Below, one piece after another: positions 33,501-42,122 of a stretch of DNA of 64,000 nucleotides. This DNA comes from Burkholderia pyrrocinia. Lineage in GTDB: Bacteria > Pseudomonadota > Gammaproteobacteria > Burkholderiales > Burkholderiaceae. The DNA lies in the NCBI RefSeq assembly GCF_018417535.1, contig NZ_CP070978.1:186001-250000 (forward strand). Direction: 5' to 3'. The translations under genes were made by a program, and so were the position numbers. Position 1 is the stretch's first letter. Each line of letters starts with the position of its first letter. Below the pieces are notes generated by a model, which saw only the letters and a program-made list of their open reading frames with translations, ran no database searches and was not told where the DNA came from.

Positions 33501-36500
33501 TCGCAGGCCATGCGGCCCTTGTCGTCGGTCTTGCCCGAGCACAGCACGCCGAGGTCGCGCGTATCGCTCTTGTTGTCGTACGCATAGAAGCCGCCGACCA
33601 TCCGCTTGCGCGACGACGTCGTGATGCGCGCGACGCCCTTGATCTCGACCGGCACCGATGCGCGCGGCTTGCCCTGCAGGTCGACCGCGAGCGCCTGCAC
33701 GGGCACGCGCTGGCCGACCGACACCCAGCGGCCGGCCTTGATGCCGGCCACCACCGCGGCCGGCCACAGGATCGTGTCGCCGCGAATCGTCTGCACTTCG
33801 CCGTTCGGGTCGGCGAACGTCGCTTCGAGCGCGATGCGCTTCGGCGCGTCGACGTCGGGCAGGCCCTTGAGCGTGACCGAGCCCGCGCCGTTGCGGTCGA
33901 GCGTCAGCGGCAGCTTGTCGGCGATCAGCTTCGTCGCGTCGGGATCGTTGTTCGTCGCCGATGCGTTGTCGCCGTCCTGCGAATCGTCGTCGGCATTGCC
34001 GTCGCTCTTGTCGGGGCGATACGGCGTGAAGCTGAAGTCTTCGAAGCGATCCGCGAACGGCGGCGACGCCCACTTCATCAGCGCCGACACCTGCACCGGC
34101 AGGTTCGATGCGCCGCCGCCCGACACATAGTCGATCTGCACCGCGAGCGGCGCTTCCTTCACCGCGACGAGCGGGCTCTTCTGCGCGTCGCGCGCGCCGA
34201 TCGATCCCTTCAGCACCGGCAGGCGGAACGCCTCGACGCGGAAGCTGCCGCTGTAGTAGGTGGCGGTCGGCGCGTCTTCCGGGCCGCCTTCGAGCTCGAC
34301 GCCGTATTCGCCGAGCTTCGCGGCGGGCGGCAGCGTGAACTGCGTGTCCGCGCTGTGGTCGGCGGCCCACGTGAGCGGCAGCTTGTACGTCTGGCCCGTG
34401 CCGAGATGGCGGATCGTCACGCGCGTCGGGTATTGCGACGGGAACGCGAGGCTCTGCAGCGTTTCGGTTCGGATGAAATGCTTCATCGACACGGTTTCGC
34501 CCGTGCGCAGCAGCGTGCGGTCGAACACCGTATGCGCGCGCACGGTCGGCGCGCTGTCTGTGTCGGTCGGCACGTTGAAGCGCCACGATTCGATCCCGCG
34601 GTTCCAGCCCGAGCTGACGAACGCCATGTCGGGGCCCGTCTTCGGATCGTCGACGCGCGCCGACACGAAGTAGTCGTCGAAGCGCTCGGAAGAGCTGCAT
34701 TCGTGCTTCGCCTCGAACGGCCGGTCGATCTTCAGCAGGCCCTGCGCATCGGTCTTGCCGGCCGCGATCTCGTCGCCGTTGCAATCCGACACGCGGATCT
34801 GCGCGTTCGGCACGGGCTTGCCCTTGTCGAGCGTCGTGACCCACACGAGGTTGTTCTCGCGGCCCTGTTTCAGGTGCACGCCGAGGTTCGTGACGAGCAC
34901 GGTGGTGCGCACGTACATGCTCGACGGCTTCGCAAGCAGCGAGCGGCCGAGCGCGGGCGACGCGAGTTCGAGCACGTAGAAGCCGGGCTTGTCGATCGGC
35001 ACGCCGACGATCTCGAACGGCCGCAGCGTCTTCGGGTCGGCCTGCGGCAGCGTCAGCGCCTGCGCGCCGGGCTCGCCCTTGAGCAGCGACAGCGAGCGCA
35101 CGTCGATGCGGCGGTCCTTCGGTGCGGGCTGCTTTTCGCCGGCCGCGAGCGGCACGTAGACGGGGTGCTGGCCCTTGCGCGCCAGCAGGCCGGGAATCTG
35201 GCTTTCGATCGAGCCGGCCGTCATCGACCAGTTGTCGAAGCGGTCGACGGTGCGCATCCACTGGCGGATCGCGGTGTCGTTCTCGACCTTCAGGTTCGCG
35301 AATTGCGCGCCGCCCGCGTTGAGGCCCGCGATATGCAGGTCGGCCTCGACGTTGCGCAGCGTGACGGGCACGAGCGCGGGCGTATCGGGTTCGGCGAAGC
35401 GCTCGACGATCCCGAAGGTGCCCGACGAGAATTTCGCGAGCGGCGGCATCGGCGCGGTGCGCGTCGCCAGCGGGAACAGGTCGGCGTTGGACAGCGAGCG
35501 GTCGGTCACGTCGCGCAGGCCCGACGGCAGTTCGATCGTCAGGCCGGCCTGCGCGGGCAGCGGCGGGTTGAACGTGACGGTCGTCACTTCCTCGCTGCGG
35601 TCGTCGGCCGCGAAGGTCGGCGACAGCGAACCGTCGGGGCCGCGCAGCTTGATCGCCTCGGCGTTCTTGCGCGAGATCGGCGCGTTGAACGACAGCGTAA
35701 GCGGGCGCAGCGGCGTGCACGGCGCCTTCGCGTTCTCGCGTTCGCACGAGAAGCTCGCGGCGAACGGTGCGCGCACGGTGAAATCGAAGCGCCGTTCGGT
35801 TTCGTTCGCGATGCCGCTCGGGCTCGCGACGCCCTTGCCGTATACGAGCTGCATCTTCGCGCTTGCCGGCAACGCCTGCGAGCACGACAGCGTCAATACG
35901 CGCGCGGCATCCTTCTTCAGCCCGAAGTGGTCGAGCAGCGCGGTGCGCGTGTCGTCGTCGGCGGCCGTGACGGGAATGCGGTTGCCGATGCCGGCTGCTT
36001 CGCACCAGATGTTCGCGAGCGCCGAGCGCGGTTCGGCCGGGCCGTTCAGCTTCAGCACGAAGACCTGCCGTTCCTCGATCTCGCGCGAGCCGGGGCGCAC
36101 GTTCACCGGGAACGGGCCGCCCGTCTGGAACGCGAAGCGGCGCGGGCCGCTGGCCGCATTGCCGGCGACCGAGCGCAGCGTGTCGTTGAGCGCGACCGAG
36201 CAGCGCACGCCGGGCGGCAGGTCGTTTTCGAAATCGTAAACCCAAGTCTTGTCGTCGAGCCAGTGACCCTGGCCGCGTGCGGCAGTCGAATCGTTGCAGG
36301 TCACGCGCGCGGGATTCGGCGCGGATGCCGAGCCGAACGCGACCATCGGTTCGTCGAACTTGACGACGGTCTGCCGGACTTCGGTGACGGTGCCCTGCGG
36401 CGATACGCTCACCGTGCGCGCCGCGAGCGCATGCAGCGACAGGGCCGCGGCCCCGCCGAGCGCCGCGACGGCGCCGATGCGCCAGAGCAGCCGGGTGGTG

Positions 36501-36544
36501 TGGTTGGTTCGTTTCGCTTTGTTGTGTTTATCGTGCTGCTTCAT
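30509..36544 (-). CDS. Bacterial alpha-2-macroglobulin (YfhM-type) with thioester motif
   Basis: The product has 2011 residues from MKQHDKHNKAKR; an in-frame ATG 14 codons upstream is possible. After a signal-anchor helix (about residues 20-45) it has repeated macroglobulin (MG) beta domains. The bait-region/alpha-2-M core starts near TRELFDTLLLWNPRVTLDANG and is followed by the complement-like alpha/alpha toroid. The thioester motif CLEQ is intact at Cys1525-Gln1528, so the protein can covalently trap proteases. Unlike the E. coli lipoprotein I see no lipobox Cys, so anchoring appears to be by the N-terminal helix. It is translationally adjacent to pbpC (4 bp). Confidence 0.92.
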   Translation of the reverse strand: MKQHDKHNKAKRTNHTTRLLWRIGAVAALGGAAALSLHALAARTVSVSPQGTVTEVRQTVVKFDEPMVAFGSASAPNPARVTCNDSTAARGQGHWLDDKTWVYDFENDLPPGVRCSVALNDTLRSVAGNAASGPRRFAFQTGGPFPVNVRPGSREIEERQVFVLKLNGPAEPRSALANIWCEAAGIGNRIPVTAADDDTRTALLDHFGLKKDAARVLTLSCSQALPASAKMQLVYGKGVASPSGIANETERRFDFTVRAPFAASFSCERENAKAPCTPLRPLTLSFNAPISRKNAEAIKLRGPDGSLSPTFAADDRSEEVTTVTFNPPLPAQAGLTIELPSGLRDVTDRSLSNADLFPLATRTAPMPPLAKFSSGTFGIVERFAEPDTPALVPVTLRNVEADLHIAGLNAGGAQFANLKVENDTAIRQWMRTVDRFDNWSMTAGSIESQIPGLLARKGQHPVYVPLAAGEKQPAPKDRRIDVRSLSLLKGEPGAQALTLPQADPKTLRPFEIVGVPIDKPGFYVLELASPALGRSLLAKPSSMYVRTTVLVTNLGVHLKQGRENNLVWVTTLDKGKPVPNAQIRVSDCNGDEIAAGKTDAQGLLKIDRPFEAKHECSSSERFDDYFVSARVDDPKTGPDMAFVSSGWNRGIESWRFNVPTDTDSAPTVRAHTVFDRTLLRTGETVSMKHFIRTETLQSLAFPSQYPTRVTIRHLGTGQTYKLPLTWAADHSADTQFTLPPAAKLGEYGVELEGGPEDAPTATYYSGSFRVEAFRLPVLKGSIGARDAQKSPLVAVKEAPLAVQIDYVSGGGASNLPVQVSALMKWASPPFADRFEDFSFTPYRPDKSDGNADDDSQDGDNASATNNDPDATKLIADKLPLTLDRNGAGSVTLKGLPDVDAPKRIALEATFADPNGEVQTIRGDTILWPAAVVAGIKAGRWVSVGQRVPVQALAVDLQGKPRASVPVEIKGVARITTSSRKRMVGGFYAYDNKSDTRDLGVLCSGKTDDKGRMACDATLEQAGNVQLIAVAKDGDGRTSNASTSVWVTREDELWFGGDNTDRIDVIPEKTLYEPGETARFQVRMPFRYATALVAVERGGVMETHIVELNGKNPTVDLKVGESWGPNVYVSVLALRGRIREVPWYSFFTWGWKAPVEWARAFWREGRHYEAPTAFVDLSKPAFRYGLGEIKVGTGVHRLGVAVTTDATRYTVRSKAQAHVKVTLPNGQPAPAGTQIAVAAVDEALLELMPNNSWDLLDAMLRRRAYGVETATAQMEIVGRRHFGRKAVPAGGGGGSAPTRELFDTLLLWNPRVTLDANGSATVEVPLNDALTRFRIVAIAAVGPDRFGTGSTSIRSTQDLQLISGLPPLVREGDAFRAQVTLRNTTDRAMQVVVTPRVTGLDVAPQTVSLAANTATEVAWTITVPEQALDAAGALNWRIEAAEQGGKRASDALAVAQKVVPALPVTVQQATLAQVDGTLTVPVSAPAGAVSNAQGAPRGGIAVSLQSKLADGLPGVRRWFERYPYRCLEQQASRAIGLRDPAQWQALVARMPVYLDSDGLASYFPPPSDNSHYGSPTLSSYLLVLSDEASRVDPRFALPEDLRAQLEAGLARFVDGRIERNAWAPRQDRDLRKLAAIEALSRYGAAQGRMLGSIEIAPNQWPTSAVIDYHAILTRVKDIPQRDEKRAQVEQILRARLTYQGTQLVFSTARDDDLWWLMTSNETNAARLALEFAGDPAWKDEMPRVTAGLLALQRQGAWQTTTSNALGLLAVERFSRTYESTPVSGATKVALGGNERSISWSQAPAPADTPASATAATRAAAARSVLMPWPRASQAPATLSVTQEGTGRPWATVESLAAVPLRAPFAAGYRITKTVTPVSPAVKGVLTRGDVVRVHLDIDAQSDMTWVVVNDPIPSGATILGSGLGRDSEAATQGEKTPDGAWPAFIERDFDGYRAYYDYLPKGKFSVEYTVRLNNVGTFGLPPTRVEALYAPSVYGLWPNPPMTVKPADAGKQ

Positions 36545-36854
36545 CGCTCGATTGCCCTCGGAGGGAAGCTTTCTGTTTGATTGCACGCGATTCTAACCGA
36601 CGGTCATGCGCACGCATCGTCGCGCGCAGCCGCAGTGTGTCGTCGCCATGCGACATCGGTGCATCCGCCGCATATTTGTCGCGCCGACGACACAAAAATG
36701 CAGCGAAATGTCGATTGTCGCGGATTGCGGAACATTTAATGGACTATAAAAAGATTGTTCGATCCGATTTGTGCGCGTACATTTCAGGTCCGCGCCAATG
36801 TTTGAGAAATATCAAGCGTGGTTTTCCCGAATCCGGTGTTCGAGAGAAGGAAAC
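36545..36854. other. Divergent intergenic region (310 bp)
   Basis: It lies between the macroglobulin and the glucose dehydrogenase operon. An AT-rich block at about 36730-36760 contains TATAAA (36745-36750), a likely -10 for the dehydrogenase operon; I see no good -35 at 17 bp. Confidence 0.45.
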
Positions 36855-37361
36855 ATGCACAACGACAACACCCCCCACTCGCGTCGCGATGGCGACGCAG
36901 CCGCAACCGGCATCACGCGGCGTCAATGGCTGCAGGGCGCACTGGCGCTGACGGCGGCGGGCCTCACGGGCTCGCTGGCGTTGCGGGCCCTGGCCGATGA
37001 TCCCGGCACTGCGCCGCTCGATACGTTCATGACGCTCTCCGAAGCATTGACCGGCAAGAAGGGGCTGAGCCGCGTGCTCGGCCAGCGCTTCCTGCAGGCA
37101 TTGCAGAAGGGCTCGTTCAAGACGGCCGACGGCCTGCCGCAACTCGCCGGCGCACTCGCGTCCGGTTCGCTGAATCCCGATCAGGAAGCGCTCGCGCTGA
37201 AGATTCTCGAAGCGTGGTATCTCGGCATCGTCGACAACGTCGTGATTACCTACGAAGAGGCATTAATGTTCGGTGTCGTATCCGATACGCTCGTGATCCC
37301 TTCGTATTGCCCCAACAAACCCGGCTTCTGGGCCGAAAAACCGATCGAGAGGCAAGCCTGA
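36855..37361 (+). CDS. FAD-glucose dehydrogenase gamma subunit (Tat-exported chaperone subunit)
   Basis: The product has 168 residues, the size of the B. cepacia FAD-GDH gamma subunit. The start follows AGAAGGAA. A twin-arginine signal is evident (TGITRRQWLQGAL, Arg22-Arg23, then a hydrophobic stretch ending LRALADD). The family ('gluconate 2-dehydrogenase subunit 3'-like) escorts the cofactor-loaded catalytic subunit through Tat in a hitchhiker fashion; the alpha subunit indeed has no signal of its own. The stop overlaps the alpha start by 1 base (TGATG), so translation is coupled. Confidence 0.92.
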   Translation: MHNDNTPHSRRDGDAAATGITRRQWLQGALALTAAGLTGSLALRALADDPGTAPLDTFMTLSEALTGKKGLSRVLGQRFLQALQKGSFKTADGLPQLAGALASGSLNPDQEALALKILEAWYLGIVDNVVITYEEALMFGVVSDTLVIPSYCPNKPGFWAEKPIERQA

Positions 37362-38980
37362 TGGCCGATACCGATACGCAAAAGGCCGACGTCGTCGTCG
37401 TCGGGTCGGGTGTCGCAGGCGCGATCGTGGCGCACCAGCTCGCGCTGGCGGGCAAGTCGGTGATCCTGCTGGAAGCCGGCCCGCGCATGCCGCGCTGGGA
37501 AATCGTCGAGCGCTTTCGCAACCAGCCCGACAAGACCGATTTCATGGCGCCGTACCCGTCGAGCCCGTGGGCGCCGCATCCGGAATACGGCCCGCCGAAC
37601 GACTACCTGGTCCTGAAGGGCGAGCACAAGTTCAACTCGCAGTACATCCGCGCGGTGGGCGGCACGACGTGGCACTGGGCCGCGTCGGCGTGGCGCTTCA
37701 TCCCGAACGACTTCAAGATGAAGACCGTGTACGGCGTCGGCCGCGACTGGCCGATCCAGTACGACGACCTCGAACACTACTATCAGCGCGCCGAGGAAGA
37801 GCTCGGCGTGTGGGGCCCGGGCCCCGAGGAAGACCTGTACTCGCCGCGCAAGGAGCCTTACCCGATGCCGCCGCTGCCGTTGTCGTTCAACGAGCAGACG
37901 ATCAAGCGCGCGCTCAACGGCTATGACCCTAAGTTCCACGTGGTGACCGAGCCGGTCGCGCGCAACAGCCGCCCGTACGACGGCCGGCCAACCTGTTGCG
38001 GGAACAACAATTGCATGCCGATCTGCCCGATCGGCGCGATGTACAACGGGATCGTGCACGTCGAGAAGGCCGAGCAGGCCGGCGCGAAGCTGATCGAGAA
38101 CGCGGTCGTCTACAAGCTCGAGACCGGGCCGAACAAGCGCATTACCGCCGCGGTCTACAAGGACAAGTCGGGCGCCGACCATCGCGTCGAAGGCAAGTAC
38201 TTCGTGGTGGCCGCGAACGGCATCGAGACGCCGAAGATCCTGCTGATGTCGGCGAACCGCGATTTCCCGAACGGCGTCGCGAACAGCTCCGACATGGTCG
38301 GCCGCAACCTGATGGACCATCCGGGCACCGGCGTGTCGTTCTACGCGAACGAGAAGCTGTGGCCGGGCCGCGGCCCGCAGGAGATGACGTCGCTGATCGG
38401 TTTCCGCGACGGCCCGTTCCGCGCGACCGAAGCCGCGAAGAAGATCCACCTGTCGAACATGTCGCGCATCAACCAGGAGACGCAGAAAATCTTCAAGGGC
38501 GGCAAGCTGATGAAGCCCGCGGAGCTCGACGCGCAGATCCGCGACCGTTCCGCGCGCTACGTGCAGTTCGACTGCTTCCATGAAATCCTGCCGCAGCCCG
38601 AGAACCGCATCGTGCCGAGCAAGACGGCCTCCGACGCAATCGGCATCCCGCGCCCCGAGATCACGTACGCGATCGACGACTACGTGAAGCGCGGCGCCGT
38701 GCACACGCGCGAGGTCTATGCGACGGCCGCGAAGGTGCTGGGCGGCACCGAAGTCGTCTTCAACGACGAGTTCGCGCCGAACAACCACATCACGGGCGCG
38801 ACGATCATGGGCGCGGATGCACGCGACTCGGTCGTCGACAAGGACTGCCGCACGTTCGACCATCCGAACCTGTTCATCTCGAGCAGCTCGACGATGCCGA
38901 CCGTCGGTACGGTGAACGTGACACTGACGATCGCGGCGCTCGCGCTGCGGATGTCGGACACGCTGAAGAAGGAAGTCTGA
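37361..38980 (+). CDS. FAD-glucose dehydrogenase catalytic alpha subunit (GMC oxidoreductase, 3Fe-4S)
   Basis: The product has 539 residues and a GAGAGG ribosome-binding site. The FAD-binding VVVVGSGVAGAIVAHQLA lies at residue 10 onward. The Fe-S cysteines are Cys212, Cys213, Cys218 and Cys222 (TCCGNNNCMPIC), and the GMC active-site pair is His476 (APNNHITG) and Asn519 (TVGTVNVTLT). All coincide with the published B. cepacia FAD-GDH. It oxidises glucose at C1 to gluconolactone in the periplasm and passes electrons via the Fe-S cluster to the cytochrome c subunit. It is the middle gene of the gamma-alpha-beta operon. Confidence 0.95.
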   Translation: MADTDTQKADVVVVGSGVAGAIVAHQLALAGKSVILLEAGPRMPRWEIVERFRNQPDKTDFMAPYPSSPWAPHPEYGPPNDYLVLKGEHKFNSQYIRAVGGTTWHWAASAWRFIPNDFKMKTVYGVGRDWPIQYDDLEHYYQRAEEELGVWGPGPEEDLYSPRKEPYPMPPLPLSFNEQTIKRALNGYDPKFHVVTEPVARNSRPYDGRPTCCGNNNCMPICPIGAMYNGIVHVEKAEQAGAKLIENAVVYKLETGPNKRITAAVYKDKSGADHRVEGKYFVVAANGIETPKILLMSANRDFPNGVANSSDMVGRNLMDHPGTGVSFYANEKLWPGRGPQEMTSLIGFRDGPFRATEAAKKIHLSNMSRINQETQKIFKGGKLMKPAELDAQIRDRSARYVQFDCFHEILPQPENRIVPSKTASDAIGIPRPEITYAIDDYVKRGAVHTREVYATAAKVLGGTEVVFNDEFAPNNHITGATIMGADARDSVVDKDCRTFDHPNLFISSSSTMPTVGTVNVTLTIAALALRMSDTLKKEV

Positions 38981-38982
38981 CC

Positions 38983-40260
38983 GTGCGGAAATCTACTCTC
39001 ACCTTCCTCCTCGCCGGCTGCCTCGCGCTGCCGGGCCTCGCGCGCGCGGCCGACGCCGCCGATCCGGCGCAGGTCAAGCGCGGCGAATACCTCGCAGTCG
39101 CGGGCGACTGCATGGCGTGCCACACCGCGAAGGGCGGCAAGCCGTTCGCGGGCGGCCTCGGCATGCCGGTGCCGCTGCTCGGCAAGATCTACACGAGCAA
39201 CATCACGCCCGATCCCGAGACGGGCATCGGCAACTGGACGTTCGACGATTTCGAGCGCGCGGTGCGCCACGGCGTCTCGAAGAACGGCGACAACCTGTAC
39301 CCGGCGATGCCGTACGTGTCGTACGCGAAGATCAACGACGACGACGTGCAGGCGCTGTACGCGTACTTCATGCATGGCGTCGAACCGGTCAAGCAGGCGC
39401 CGCCGAAGAACGAGATCCCCGCGCTGCTGAGCATGCGCTGGCCGCTGAAGATCTGGAACTGGCTGTTCCTGACGGACGGCGTGTACCAGCCGAAGCCGGC
39501 GCAGAGCGCCGAGTGGAACCGCGGCGCGTACCTCGTGCAGGGCCTCGCGCACTGCAGCACGTGCCACACGCCGCGCGGCATCGCGATGCAGGAGAAGTCG
39601 CTCGACGAGACGGGCGGCAGCTTCCTGTCGGGCTCGGTGCTCGCGGGCTGGGACGGCTACAACATCACGTCCGACCCGAACGCGGGGATCGGCGGCTGGA
39701 CGCAGCAGCAGCTCGTCCAGTACCTGCGCACCGGCAGCGTGCCGGGCGTCGCGCAGGCGGCCGGCCCGATGGCCGAGGCGATCGAGCACAGCTTCTCGAA
39801 GATGACGGAATCCGACATCGGCGCGATCTCGACGTACATCCGCACGGTGCCGGCCGTCGCCAGCGGCGACGCGAAGCAGTCGCGTTCGTCGTGGGGCAAG
39901 CCGGCCGAGGACGGCCAGAAGCTGCGCGGCGTCGCGCTCGCGTCGTCGGGCATCGATCCGGCGCGGCTGTATCTCGGCAACTGCGCGACCTGCCACCAGA
40001 TGCAGGGCAAGGGCACGCCGGACGGTTATTACCCGCCGCTGTTCCACAACTCGACGGTCGGCGCGCCGAATCCGACCAACCTCGTGCAGGTGATCCTGAA
40101 CGGCGTGCAGCGCAAGGCCGGCAGCGAGGACGTTGGAATGCCGGCGTTCCGTCACGAGCTGTCGGATGCGCAGGTCGCCGCGCTGACGAACTACCTGACC
40201 GGGCAGTTCGGCAATCCGGCCGCGAAGGTGACCGAGCAGGACGTCGCGAAGCTGCGTTGA
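38983..40260 (+). CDS. FAD-glucose dehydrogenase beta subunit, tri-haem cytochrome c
   Basis: The product has 425 residues from a GTG start 2 nt after the alpha stop. A Sec signal peptide (TFLLAGCLALPGLARAADA) precedes three haem-attachment motifs: CMACH (Cys43/Cys46/His47), CSTCH (Cys191/194/His195) and CATCH (Cys334/337/His338). It anchors the complex at the outer face of the inner membrane and transfers electrons from the alpha-subunit Fe-S cluster to ubiquinone or an electrode. Length equals that of the characterised B. cepacia subunit. Confidence 0.94.
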   Translation: MRKSTLTFLLAGCLALPGLARAADAADPAQVKRGEYLAVAGDCMACHTAKGGKPFAGGLGMPVPLLGKIYTSNITPDPETGIGNWTFDDFERAVRHGVSKNGDNLYPAMPYVSYAKINDDDVQALYAYFMHGVEPVKQAPPKNEIPALLSMRWPLKIWNWLFLTDGVYQPKPAQSAEWNRGAYLVQGLAHCSTCHTPRGIAMQEKSLDETGGSFLSGSVLAGWDGYNITSDPNAGIGGWTQQQLVQYLRTGSVPGVAQAAGPMAEAIEHSFSKMTESDIGAISTYIRTVPAVASGDAKQSRSSWGKPAEDGQKLRGVALASSGIDPARLYLGNCATCHQMQGKGTPDGYYPPLFHNSTVGAPNPTNLVQVILNGVQRKAGSEDVGMPAFRHELSDAQVAALTNYLTGQFGNPAAKVTEQDVAKLR

Positions 40261-40450
40261 CGCGACGCGCGACGAAGCTGCAGGGCAACATCGAAGAAGA
40301 GCGGCATCGAACCAGAGGAGGAGCACAGCACATCGGGCGGACCCCGATGCCGGTTGTTGCAGGGCGGGGCGGGCAGCGCAGGCGGCTGTCCGTCCCGGTT
40401 CACTGGCAATCCGGTGCGCCAGCCGCGCATCGTTTTCGTTGATCGACACC

Positions 40451-40870
40451 ATGACACCGAATCAACCGTTTCTCGCGTCCCAACGCGATGTGCTGCTGCT
40501 GCTTGCCCGCATCCTGCTCGTGATCCTGTTCGTGATGTTTGGCTGGAAGAAGATCATCGACTTCCCCGGTACCATCGCGTTCATGGGCTCGGAAGGCGCG
40601 CCCGCGCCGATCGTTTCCGCCGCGATCTCCGTCGCGATGGAACTGTTCGCCGGGATCGCGATCCTCGTCGGCTTCCAGACGCGCCCGCTCGCGCTGCTGC
40701 TTGCGCTGTATACGATCGGCACCGGCATCATCGGCCACCACTACTGGACGATGACGGGCGGCGAGCAGATCAACAACATGATTCATTTCTACAAGAACAT
40801 CGCGATCTCGGGCGGCCTGCTCGCGCTCTGCGCAGCGGGCCCCGGGCGTTTTTCGATCGATCGCGGATAA
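40451..40870 (+). CDS. DoxX-family membrane protein
   Basis: The product has 139 residues and four predicted helices. The DoxX pattern is clear: LLLARILLVILFVMFGWKKI, GAPAPIVSAAISVAMELFAGIAILVGF (read in parts), and TRPLALLLALYTIGTGIIGHHYW. I chose the ATG at 40451 over an earlier in-frame codon; no strong ribosome-binding site is visible. DoxX proteins are quinone-related or redox-stress membrane proteins. It lies 190 bp after the tri-haem subunit on the same strand, so it could join glucose dehydrogenase electron flow or be separately expressed. Confidence 0.85.
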   Translation: MTPNQPFLASQRDVLLLLARILLVILFVMFGWKKIIDFPGTIAFMGSEGAPAPIVSAAISVAMELFAGIAILVGFQTRPLALLLALYTIGTGIIGHHYWTMTGGEQINNMIHFYKNIAISGGLLALCAAGPGRFSIDRG

Positions 40871-40933
40871 ACAGACCCGGGGCGCGCGCATGGGGCGCGC
40901 GCTGGAAGGTCGAGACTCCGAGGGGGCAACATT

Positions 40934-42037
40934 TTGCGACTCAAACATTTCGCATGGCTGATTGCGGCCGCCACGCCGGCGGCCGCTTTCGCACAAACGA
41001 GCGTGACGTTGTATGGCCGTGTCGACGGCGGCGTCGAATACCTGAATCACATCGCGACGCCGAACGGCAGCAAGTCGCGCTGGAGCGCGGAAAGCGGCGA
41101 CTGGGGCACCAGCATGTTCGGCCTGAAGGGCATCGAGGATCTGGGGGGCGGGCTGTCGACGGTCTTCAACCTCGAAACTGCGTTCCAGGTGATGAACGGC
41201 CAGACCGGCGGCGGGCGCATGTGGTCGCGGCGCGCGTATGTCGGCCTGAAGAGCAATACGTGGGGCCAGCTGCAGGCCGGCCGCAACCTGTTCATCGACA
41301 GCGACGGCGTGTGGGAATTCGATCCGTTCGTGCAGCAGGCGTTTTCGTCCGCATCGCTCGTGCGCGGCCGCAACTGGCAGCAGAGCAGCAACAACATCGA
41401 ATATCACAGCCCGGTGATCGGCGGCTTCGACGTGCAGGCGCAATACGCGTTCGGCAACCAGTCGCGCGGCTTCAACTACGGCGCGGCCGACGATTTCGGC
41501 CGCTCGGACGGGATCATGATCTCGTACCACTCGCCGGTGCTCGACGTGCGCGGCATCTACGACGAACTGCGCGACAACAACGGCAAGTTCAGCAACATCT
41601 TCACCGCGTCGCGCGAGTATTTCGTCGGCGCGAACGTGAAGGTGTCGAAGTTCAAGATCCAGGGTGCGTATACGCACTACCAGGCGCCGGACAGCCCGGC
41701 CGGCGTCGCCGATCGCGCGGATCACTACTGGCTCGGCGCGACCTACACCGCGACGCCGCAGTGGGCGGTGACGGGCGGCGGGTATTACGTGAAGGTCGGC
41801 GACGGCGGCGGCGATGCGTCGCACGATCCGTCGGGCCACGCGATCATGTATGTGCTCGGTACTACGTACAACCTGTCGAAGCGCACGTTCCTGTACGGCA
41901 CGGTCGCGTATGCGCGTAACGGCGGGAATTCGAACTTCTCGCTGCTCGCGACGCCGCGCGACGCGACGTCGGGTACGAGCCCGCTGACGGGCGAGTCGCA
42001 GACGGGTGCGTATGTGGGGATGATGCATACGTTCTGA
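40934..42037 (+). CDS. Gram-negative trimeric porin (OmpC/Omp38-like)
   Basis: The product has 367 residues if translation begins at a TTG (40934-40936) following AGGGGG; no ATG or GTG fits the signal peptide. The signal is LKHFAWLIAAATPAAAFAQ, and the mature protein opens with SVTLYGRVDGGVEYL, the standard beta-proteobacterial porin start. Strand motifs recur (SRWGLKG-like SMFGLKGIEDLGGGLSTVF, RRAYVGLKSNTWGQLQAGR) and the last residue is Phe (GMMHTF), the BAM signature. It allows diffusion of small hydrophilic solutes through the outer membrane, perhaps including sugars for the adjacent dehydrogenase. Confidence 0.9.
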   Translation: MRLKHFAWLIAAATPAAAFAQTSVTLYGRVDGGVEYLNHIATPNGSKSRWSAESGDWGTSMFGLKGIEDLGGGLSTVFNLETAFQVMNGQTGGGRMWSRRAYVGLKSNTWGQLQAGRNLFIDSDGVWEFDPFVQQAFSSASLVRGRNWQQSSNNIEYHSPVIGGFDVQAQYAFGNQSRGFNYGAADDFGRSDGIMISYHSPVLDVRGIYDELRDNNGKFSNIFTASREYFVGANVKVSKFKIQGAYTHYQAPDSPAGVADRADHYWLGATYTATPQWAVTGGGYYVKVGDGGGDASHDPSGHAIMYVLGTTYNLSKRTFLYGTVAYARNGGNSNFSLLATPRDATSGTSPLTGESQTGAYVGMMHTF

Positions 42038-42062
42038 GCGGGGCGACTACGCGACTTGCACC

Positions 42063-42093
42063 CAACGCACGGGCGGTGACCGCCCGTGCGTTG
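42063..42093. terminator. Bidirectional terminator after the porin
   Basis: A 14-bp perfect stem (caacgcacgggcgg / ccgcccgtgcgttg) with a TGA loop lies between the convergent porin and cysteine-hydrolase genes. TTGCGTTT follows on the plus strand. Confidence 0.7.
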
Positions 42094-42122
42094 TTGCGTT
42101 TACGGCGTGTGGTCGATATCGG

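Noticed and set aside
30866..36580. Open frame of about 1900 codons antisense to the alpha-2-macroglobulin gene
   Set aside because: Its product is Arg/Ala/Gly/His-rich with no domains. It arises from GC-biased third positions of the real gene on the other strand, which has clear macroglobulin and CLEQ motifs.
40314..40323. Strong ribosome-binding-like AGAGGAGGAG after the cytochrome subunit
   Set aside because: No start codon lies at a suitable distance; the only nearby ATG (40348) gives a 31-codon frame of poor composition.
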